The position numbers and the translations under genes were made by a program. From Pseudomonadota bacterium (GTDB taxonomy: Bacteria; Pseudomonadota; Gammaproteobacteria; Enterobacterales; Enterobacteriaceae): a stretch of DNA of 12,120 bases. The stretch is from positions 1 through 12,120 of the forward strand of contig JAFACP010000061.1 in the NCBI GenBank assembly GCA_023425455.1, in the 5' to 3' direction. Of this stretch, positions 7,185-12,120 are shown piece after piece. Below the pieces are notes generated by a model that saw nothing but the letters and a program-made list of their open reading frames with translations, made no database searches and had not been told where the DNA came from. The first letter of the stretch is position 1. Each line of letters begins with the position of its first letter.

Positions 7185-7586
7185 TTATGCCGTCAGCTTG
7201 ACCGCTTCGCTGGAAAAGTCGTCGGCAGGTTCGAGTTTTAAGTTGAGGCTGGTGAGAAGCTCGCGGGCTTTGTCGAGGAACGCTTCCAGGGTATGTTCCA
7301 GACGCTCAATCACTTCCGGGTCGTTGATGGTGGTGGCTTGCCAGTCGCCCTCTTTATTGAACAGGCCAAACTGGTAGCTGTAGGTAAAACGTTTTTCCTG
7401 CGCTTCCATTTCCATCCACCAGCCCCAGAACTCACGCTTTTCCGGCGCAGGTTTCACGTTGACGCAAACAGCAAGGCAGTCGAAAAAAAAGCGATGCTCT
7501 TCACACTGCTCTTCCCGAATATACGGGCCTAGCGCCATGAACTTCTTGATCAATCTGCTTTTCGGGTGTCCACTCGGTAACGTCAT
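7185..7586 (-). CDS. crl: Sigma-S assembly factor Crl
   Basis: Crl binds RpoS (sigma-38) and promotes its assembly with core RNA polymerase, raising expression of stationary-phase genes including those for curli. The 133-residue length matches E. coli Crl. The residues linked to RpoS contact are present: Y22, R51, F53 and W56 in REFWGWW, and W82. ATG 7584-7586 (MTLPSGH) is chosen for AAGGAG 6 bases upstream; the frame opens 8 codons earlier but those residues are not part of known Crl. Cysteines 28, 37 and 41 are kept. It follows frsA by 57 bases on the same strand and probably has its own promoter. Confidence 0.97.
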   Translation of the reverse strand: MTLPSGHPKSRLIKKFMALGPYIREEQCEEHRFFFDCLAVCVNVKPAPEKREFWGWWMEMEAQEKRFTYSYQFGLFNKEGDWQATTINDPEVIERLEHTLEAFLDKARELLTSLNLKLEPADDFSSEAVKLTA

Positions 7587-7611
7587 TGCGATCTCCTTTT
7601 GTGAAGCCACT

Positions 7612-7639
7612 GTTTTACCAAACCAATAAAATTTAGCAA
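7612..7639 (-). promoter_or_regulatory. Candidate promoter of crl
   Basis: In the frsA-crl gap the minus strand shows TTGCTA (7639-7634), 16 bases, then TAAAAC (7617-7612) preceded by TGG, giving an extended -10. The start would be near 7605, about 20 bases before the crl ATG. The match is modest. Confidence 0.35.
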
Positions 7640-7643
7640 TCTC

Positions 7644-8888
7644 TTAACACAATCTCTGGGCGATCCAGCGTGTAATCTCTTTTAGCGCCTTGTCAAAATT
7701 CTGATACACCGGACTGAAGGGCACCTCCAGCAGTTTTCCATCCACAGATGACGAGGTGATTAAACGCGACTCCTCCTCAGGGCTGAACGGATCGTCTTTC
7801 CAGAAACCCGACAGCATCGGCGTCGGGCAGCGGCGGCCCAGCAGCCCCTGCGTTTTTAACGAGTAGCGGTTAAGCTCAATGCGCAACGCTTCATCTGATG
7901 CATCATGCATGCCAAGACGGCTTGCCAGCACATCCAGGAACATCTCCGGAACCCTGCCCTGCCGCGCCGGTTCGCTCAGCAACGCATGGACAACCGGGCC
8001 CAGGCAGGCCACGCCTTTCAGACGGGAAGACTCGAGGTAAGCCAGGCGTACGGCGACATTCGCCCCAAAGCGGAAGCCAAAGGCGGCGACGCGGGTATGA
8101 TCCACCCACGGGATATTTTCCAGCGCTTTCAGCGCGTGCTGGTGCAGCAGACTGGAATCCTGGGTCAGTTTCCACTTCGACGAGGAGCCAATAGAGGGCA
8201 TATCAAGCGTCAGCATCGCGATCCCTTTTGGTGCGAAGTAGCGCTCAAACAGGCTGTAGTAATCGGTTTGCAGGGAATCGAGGCCGCCGCACATTAATAC
8301 GGTCGGGAACGGGCCTTCGCCATCGGGCATATGCAGGAAGCCGCTGACCGAAGCGTTGCCCGAAATGGTGAACACCAGTTCACGCATGCGGCCAGGCAAA
8401 CGCTGAGCGGCCTCTTCATAGGCGCGGTTCGCCAGCACCTGCGCTTGCTCTGCCAGTTCGTCGCCTTTCAGGTGCGGGTAGGCCGCAATACTGTAAAGGT
8501 TCGAGGCGTGCAGCCAGTGCTGGCCGCTCAGCGCCGCATTCTCTTCCTGGCTGGCCTTCTGCTGCCAGATCATCGCCTGCCGGGACCACTCGTAGATCCA
8601 GTTGCCGCCGCGATACCCGACCACGGTATCGTACAGATCGCTGTCGGTGCGTTCAGCGTCGCTCATGACAATGCGCGCCTGTACGTCGAGGATTTCACGG
8701 GGGTCGATACCGCGCCAGATCCACATCAGGCGGTTGATCATGCGATACCAGTGCGGAATGTTTTTACCGTCTAACGCGGATTGCACAGAGGGCGTAGACC
8801 CCGGATTGAAACGACGAACCAGCGTTGACGTTTCCGGGTGCTTAAAGCGGGGTTTGAAGAGAGTCTCAGTGAGATTCGCCTGCGTCAT
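7644..8888 (-). CDS. frsA: Esterase-like fermentation-respiration switch protein FrsA
   Basis: The 414-residue protein matches E. coli FrsA (formerly YafA) in length and throughout, beginning [20 protein letters not shown]. FrsA binds glucose-phosphorylated-state EIIA-Glc of the sugar PTS (the unphosphorylated form is the reported partner) and influences the choice between fermentation and respiration; an enzymatic role has been reported variously as esterase and, in Vibrio, pyruvate decarboxylase, and is not settled. The C-terminal half (about 175-414) has an alpha/beta-hydrolase fold. At the nucleophile elbow the sequence is GFRFG (271-275), with R273 where classical hydrolases have serine; this is normal for the family. 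GGAGG 7 bases before ATG 8886-8888 fixes the start. It lies between gpt, which has its own terminator, and crl on the same strand. Confidence 0.95.
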   Translation of the reverse strand: MTQANLTETLFKPRFKHPETSTLVRRFNPGSTPSVQSALDGKNIPHWYRMINRLMWIWRGIDPREILDVQARIVMSDAERTDSDLYDTVVGYRGGNWIYEWSRQAMIWQQKASQEENAALSGQHWLHASNLYSIAAYPHLKGDELAEQAQVLANRAYEEAAQRLPGRMRELVFTISGNASVSGFLHMPDGEGPFPTVLMCGGLDSLQTDYYSLFERYFAPKGIAMLTLDMPSIGSSSKWKLTQDSSLLHQHALKALENIPWVDHTRVAAFGFRFGANVAVRLAYLESSRLKGVACLGPVVHALLSEPARQGRVPEMFLDVLASRLGMHDASDEALRIELNRYSLKTQGLLGRRCPTPMLSGFWKDDPFSPEEESRLITSSSVDGKLLEVPFSPVYQNFDKALKEITRWIAQRLC

Positions 8889-8922
8889 TACGTTGCCTCC
8901 ATGAATACGTCATATCGCAGGT

Positions 8923-8928
8923 ATTGTA
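8923..8928 (-). promoter_or_regulatory. Candidate -10 element of frsA
   Basis: TACAAT on the minus strand matches the -10 consensus at five of six positions, about 35 bases before the frsA ATG and after the gpt terminator. The -35 would fall in the T tract (TTGTTT at 19 bases), which is poor, so this is tentative. Confidence 0.35.
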
Positions 8929-8942
8929 ACGCGTGGCGCGCT

Positions 8943-8974
8943 AAAAAAAACAACGCCCGGCATTACCGGGCGTT
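8943..8974 (-). terminator. Intrinsic terminator of gpt
   Basis: On the minus strand AACGCCCGG (8974-8966), loop TAATG, CCGGGCGTT (8960-8952), then G and eight T residues (8950-8943). A perfect 9-bp stem and long U-run make it strong; it separates gpt from frsA. Confidence 0.95.
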
Positions 8975-8994
8975 AAAATAATTGCGCTGCGTAA

Positions 8995-9453
8995 TCAACG
9001 ACCGGAGATTGGCGGTACGAAGACCACGCCCATATCCCACGGCTGTTCGATCCAGGTATCCTGAGGGATATCAATCACATAATCATCAACCAGCGGGCGA
9101 CCTGCCGGTTTGGCGAAGATGGTGACAAAGTGCGCTTTCGGGTACATTTCGCGGATCGCAACGGCGGTACCGCCGGTATCCACCAGGTCATCAATAACGA
9201 TGAAGCCTTCACCATCACCTTCCGCGCGTTTCAGCACTTTCAGCTCACGCTGGTTGTCGTGATCATAGCTGGAGATACATACGGTATCGACATGACGAAT
9301 ACCCAGCTCACGTGCCAGCAGCGCCCCCGGTACCAGACCGCCACGGCTAACGGCGATAATACCTTTCCACTGTTCGGAAGGCATCAGGCGCGCAGCCAGT
9401 TTGCGTGCGTGAATCTGCAACATGTCCCAGGTGACGACGTATTTTTCGCTCAT
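8995..9453 (-). CDS. gpt: Xanthine-guanine phosphoribosyltransferase
   Basis: Gpt salvages guanine and xanthine (and weakly hypoxanthine) with PRPP to give GMP, XMP and IMP; in E. coli it is a membrane-associated tetramer. The 152-residue length matches E. coli. The PRPP-binding motif is [14 protein letters not shown] at 84-97 with D88-D89 and D92. SRGG at 36-39 is the pyrophosphate loop, and K115 with W134 (DTWIEQPWD) forms the purine site. The ATG at 9451-9453 has GGGAC 7 bases upstream. It diverges from pepD and is a single-gene unit ended by the hairpin at 8943-8974. A leader of about 60 bases precedes it. Confidence 0.98.
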   Translation of the reverse strand: MSEKYVVTWDMLQIHARKLAARLMPSEQWKGIIAVSRGGLVPGALLARELGIRHVDTVCISSYDHDNQRELKVLKRAEGDGEGFIVIDDLVDTGGTAVAIREMYPKAHFVTIFAKPAGRPLVDDYVIDIPQDTWIEQPWDMGVVFVPPISGR

Positions 9454-9519
9454 GTGAAGTGTCCCAGCCTGTTTTTATACGGCTTAAAAAGTGTTCAAGG
9501 GGGAAATAGGTTGCGCGAG

Positions 9520-9548
9520 ATTATAGAGATCTGACGCACTAAAAACCA
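9520..9548 (-). promoter_or_regulatory. Candidate promoter of gpt
   Basis: A perfect -10, TATAAT (minus strand, 9525-9520), lies about 67 bases before the gpt ATG. At 17 bases upstream the -35 is only TGGTTT (9548-9543), a weak match. The start would fall near 9513. Confidence 0.6.
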
Positions 9549-9608
9549 GTGTTTAGCGCCCTCTGGCCGAGTTTTTACATGCTTTATGCTACCAGCAACC
9601 GGAGAAAG

Positions 9609-9617
9609 TGGTATTCT
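9609..9617 (+). promoter_or_regulatory. Possible extended -10 upstream of pepD
   Basis: TGG-TATTCT is an extended -10 candidate about 100 bases before the pepD start, without a recognisable -35. I found nothing better between the gpt promoter and pepD, so this is weak. Confidence 0.25.
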
Positions 9618-9714
9618 CAGTGGCATCTCGCAAGCCTGACTTGTGGTAACTATTAACCTGCTAACCCTGTGACCTGCATGCCCGTTTTGCAGAGCATCGA
9701 CAAGGAGACTTATC

Positions 9715-11172
9715 GTGTCTGAGCTGTCTCAATTATCGCCACAACCGCTGTGGGATATTTTTGCCAAAATCTGTTCCATTCCCCATCCGTCCTATCATGA
9801 AGAACAGCTTGCCGCACATATTATGGGCTGGGCAAAGGAAAAAACCCTGCCCGCTGAACGCGACCAGGTTGGCAACATTCTGATCCGTAAAGCCGCTACC
9901 GCGGGCATGGAAAACCGTAAACCGGTGGTGCTGCAGGCGCATCTGGATATGGTTCCGCAGAAAAACAACGACACCGTTCATGACTTCACCAAAGATCCTA
10001 TTCAGCCGTATATCGATGGCGAGTGGGTGAAAGCGCGTGGCACCACGCTGGGTGCGGATAACGGTATCGGTATGGCCTCTGCGCTGGCCGTTCTGGCCGA
10101 TGACAGCGTTGAGCACGGCCCGCTGGAAGTGCTGCTGACCATGACCGAAGAGGCCGGAATGGACGGCGCATTTGGTCTGCAGGCCAACTGGCTGCAGGCA
10201 GATATTCTGATCAACACCGACTCCGAAGAAGAGGGTGAAATCTACATGGGCTGTGCGGGCGGGATTGATTTTATCTCTACCCTGCCTCTGTCCCGTGAAG
10301 CGGTGCCGGCTGGTTTCCAGCGCTTTAAGCTGACGCTGAAAGGGCTGAAAGGCGGTCACTCCGGCGGCGATATCCATTTAGGTCTCGGGAATGCCAACAA
10401 ACTGCTGGCACGCTTCCTGGCCGGACATGCCGCAGAGCTGGACCTGCGTCTGCTGGATTTCAACGGCGGTACGCTGCGCAACGCCATCCCGCGCGAAGCT
10501 TTCGCCACCGTCGCAGTCCCTGCGGCAAAAGTGGATGAACTGAAAAATCTCGCCGGTGTTTACCTCGATATCCTGAAAAATGAACTGTCGGCAAAAGAGA
10601 AGAACCTGACCGTGGTGCTGGAGTCTGTCTCTGCAGATAATGCCGCGCTGACGTCAGACTCACGCGATCGCTTTATCCAGCTGCTGAACGCGACCCCAAA
10701 TGGCGTGATCCGTAACTCCGACGTGGCAAAAGGGGTAGTGGAAACGTCCCTGAACGTGGGCGTTGTGACCATGACCGACGACAGCGCGGAGATCATCTGC
10801 CTGATCCGCTCGCTGATCGACAGCGGTAAAGAGTACGTGGTGAGCATGCTGGAATCGCTGGGGGCACTGGCTGGCGCAGAAACATCCGCGAAAGGCAGCT
10901 ACCCTGGCTGGCAGCCGGATGCCAGCTCGCCGGTGATGGCGCTGGTGCGTGAAACTTATCAGCGTCTGTTCAACAGCACGCCGAACATTCAGGTTATTCA
11001 CGCCGGTCTGGAATGTGGTCTGTTCAAAAAACCGTACCCGGATATGGATATGGTTTCCATTGGGCCAACCATCACCGGGCCACACTCACCGGATGAACAG
11101 GTGCATATCGAAAGCGTTGGCCACTACTGGACGCTGCTGACCGAACTGCTGAAGGCCATTCCGGCGAAGTAA
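9715..11172 (+). CDS. pepD: Cytosol non-specific dipeptidase (peptidase D)
   Basis: PepD hydrolyses a wide range of unblocked dipeptides, including X-His such as carnosine and Cys-Gly, in the cytoplasm, feeding amino acid recycling and glutathione breakdown. It is an M20 family di-zinc enzyme. The 485-residue length equals E. coli PepD. Metal ligands and catalytic residues by family position: H76 and D78 (QAHLDMV), D115 (GADNGIG), E145 as general base with E146 (TEEAGMDG), D169 (NTDSEEEGE) and H457 (ITGPHSPDE). The central lid/dimerisation domain spans roughly 186-390. The start is GTG at 9715-9717, backed by AAGGAG (9702-9707) at a 7-base gap; E. coli pepD also uses a GTG. It diverges from gpt, is monocistronic and ends at a strong terminator that abuts the convergent dinB. 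Confidence 0.98.
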   Translation: MSELSQLSPQPLWDIFAKICSIPHPSYHEEQLAAHIMGWAKEKTLPAERDQVGNILIRKAATAGMENRKPVVLQAHLDMVPQKNNDTVHDFTKDPIQPYIDGEWVKARGTTLGADNGIGMASALAVLADDSVEHGPLEVLLTMTEEAGMDGAFGLQANWLQADILINTDSEEEGEIYMGCAGGIDFISTLPLSREAVPAGFQRFKLTLKGLKGGHSGGDIHLGLGNANKLLARFLAGHAAELDLRLLDFNGGTLRNAIPREAFATVAVPAAKVDELKNLAGVYLDILKNELSAKEKNLTVVLESVSADNAALTSDSRDRFIQLLNATPNGVIRNSDVAKGVVETSLNVGVVTMTDDSAEIICLIRSLIDSGKEYVVSMLESLGALAGAETSAKGSYPGWQPDASSPVMALVRETYQRLFNSTPNIQVIHAGLECGLFKKPYPDMDMVSIGPTITGPHSPDEQVHIESVGHYWTLLTELLKAIPAK

Positions 11173-11213
11173 CGCCGAACGGAGGCCGGGAAGCGCTTCG
11201 CATACCGGCGTTA
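11170..11213. repeat. REP-like palindromic unit after pepD
   Basis: GCCGG (11185-11189) and CCGGC (11205-11209) enclose the perfect 10-base palindrome GAAGCGCTTC (11190-11199), a layout like enterobacterial REP elements. An alternative, longer pairing is TAACGCCG (11170-11177) with CGGCGTTA (11206-11213), which would include the pepD stop codon. Only one copy is present in the window. REP identity is inference from layout, not from a match. Confidence 0.5.
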
Positions 11214-11229
11214 GCCACCCAATCCTCAG

Positions 11230-11255
11230 GCCCGGACACCGTTCCGGGCTTTTTT
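11230..11255 (+). terminator. Intrinsic terminator of pepD
   Basis: GCCCGGA (11230-11236), loop CACCGT, TCCGGGC (11243-11249) and a run of six T (11250-11255). The T run reaches into the dinB stop codon on the other strand. There is no matching U-run for dinB, so this mainly serves pepD. Confidence 0.93.
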
Positions 11256-12120
11256 ATAGCCCCAGCACCAGCTGGCGTTCAAGCTGCGGATCGAGCAGAG
11301 TGACATGCAACCCGACCAGCCGGACCCCGCGCCCACCTCGCCGCTCTTCCCAGACTCGCTTTGCGCTGGAGATAAGATCCTCTTTATTCAGACGCGGCCA
11401 GACATGCTCCTGGGTGGTCTGCTGAAAGTCGTTGAACTTCAGTTTGACGCCCTGGCGCGCGATCAGCAGGTCCGGTTTGACCTTCGCCAGCCGCCGCTCC
11501 AGTTCCGGGTAGAGCTGCCCGGTGATGATGGCTTCGCACGCCGACCACTCATGAATATCTTCCCCGAGCGTACGTTCAACCCCCAGCGATTTACGCAGGC
11601 GCTCGTTGTGGACGCCGCGTTCGTCAATGCCCTGGCTGCGTTCCCAGAGTACCCGGCCAAATTTCCCGAAGCGCTTAAGCAGCATGGCGAGATCGCTTCG
11701 CTGTACGTCCTCACAGGTTCGCAGCCCCAGGCTCTCCAGCCTGGCGGCGGAGACTTTGCCCACTCCGGGGATTTTGCTCAGTGGTAAGGTTTTTAAAAAA
11801 GCCGGAACCTCCCCGGGAGTGATAACGTACTGGCCATCAGGCTTATTCAGATCGGAGGCGATTTTCGCGAGAAACTTGACCGGCGCGACCCCTGCCGATG
11901 CGGTCAGGGCCAGCTCGTTGAAAATGGTCTGGCGGATCGCCTGCGCCATCAGCGTGGCAGAACCATGGCAGTGTACGCTGTCGGTGACGTCCAGATAGGC
12001 TTCATCCAGCGAAAGGGGTTCAATCAACGAGGTGTAGCGGGAGAAAATTTCCCGAATATGCAGAGAAGCTTCTTTATAGGCTTCAAAGCGCCCCGGCAGA
12101 AGCGTGAGATGGGGGCAGAG
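11254..12120 (-). CDS. dinB: DNA polymerase IV, 5' end outside window
   Basis: A Y-family translesion polymerase that copies past damaged bases, especially N2-guanine adducts, at the price of fidelity; SOS-induced in E. coli. The frame is open to the right edge, giving 288 codons plus stop; compared with the 351-residue E. coli protein about 63 N-terminal residues are missing, including the first catalytic aspartate (D8). The catalytic pair D103-E104 (E. coli numbers) is present in SLDEAY at about 12001-12006. The helix-hairpin-helix IPGVGKVSA in the thumb and the little finger follow. The C-terminal QLVLGL (11257-11274) is the beta-clamp binding motif. The promoter and any LexA site lie beyond the window. 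It converges on pepD. Confidence 0.96.
   Translation of the reverse strand, partial: LCPHLTLLPGRFEAYKEASLHIREIFSRYTSLIEPLSLDEAYLDVTDSVHCHGSATLMAQAIRQTIFNELALTASAGVAPVKFLAKIASDLNKPDGQYVITPGEVPAFLKTLPLSKIPGVGKVSAARLESLGLRTCEDVQRSDLAMLLKRFGKFGRVLWERSQGIDERGVHNERLRKSLGVERTLGEDIHEWSACEAIITGQLYPELERRLAKVKPDLLIARQGVKLKFNDFQQTTQEHVWPRLNKEDLISSAKRVWEERRGGRGVRLVGLHVTLLDPQLERQLVLGL

Noticed and set aside
8067..8075. Loss of the catalytic serine in FrsA (GFRFG) as an inactivating mutation
   Set aside because: The same sequence is, as I recall, present in E. coli FrsA, so it is a family trait and not a defect of this gene.
1..12120. CRISPR array, retron or toxin-antitoxin pair
   Set aside because: I saw no regularly spaced direct repeats, no reverse transcriptase and no pair of small overlapping genes on either strand.

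Overview
The window is chromosomal DNA from an enterobacterium. The gene order (thrW) - proA - proB / phoE / crl - frsA - gpt / pepD / dinB is the one known from the Escherichia coli K-12 proBA-dinB region. The proteins are full length and close to, but not identical with, the E. coli proteins as I remember them. An Enterobacter-like relative fits the differences I can see, but the species is an inference.

Layout. Bases 1-125 are the right end of an IS903-type insertion sequence (IS5 family): the last codons of its transposase and an 18-bp terminal inverted repeat. It is inserted into an AT-rich gene (126-1071) of the sporadically distributed DUF6119/TIGR04141 family, of which only the 3' part remains in the window. 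Next come a convergent terminator and a large tyrosine recombinase (1166-3097, minus strand) whose start lies about 90 bp from the 3' end of a tRNA-Thr(CGU) gene (thrW, 3185-3260). This is the usual end of an integrative element inserted at a tRNA 3' end. The element therefore extends leftward out of the window, and everything right of about 3185 is core chromosome.

The core part holds proBA (first two steps of proline synthesis), transcribed toward thrW. PhoE, a phosphate-starvation porin, diverges from proB; their shared 303-bp intergenic region contains a proB promoter and a Pho box. Convergent to phoE and sharing its terminator is crl (sigma-S assembly factor), preceded on the same strand by frsA and then by gpt (purine salvage), which has its own terminator. 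PepD (dipeptidase) diverges from gpt and converges on dinB (DNA polymerase IV), which runs off the right edge without its first ~63 codons.

The accessory part (1-3185) deserves the second look: a broken island gene of poorly understood family with an unusual C-terminal extension, next to an integrase with a possibly hairpin-masked ribosome binding site. In the core, a perfect inverted repeat in the thrW leader and a 17-codon open frame before the Pho box are the only structures that ordinary gene annotation does not explain. I found no complete new multi-gene system; the island cargo is mostly outside the window.
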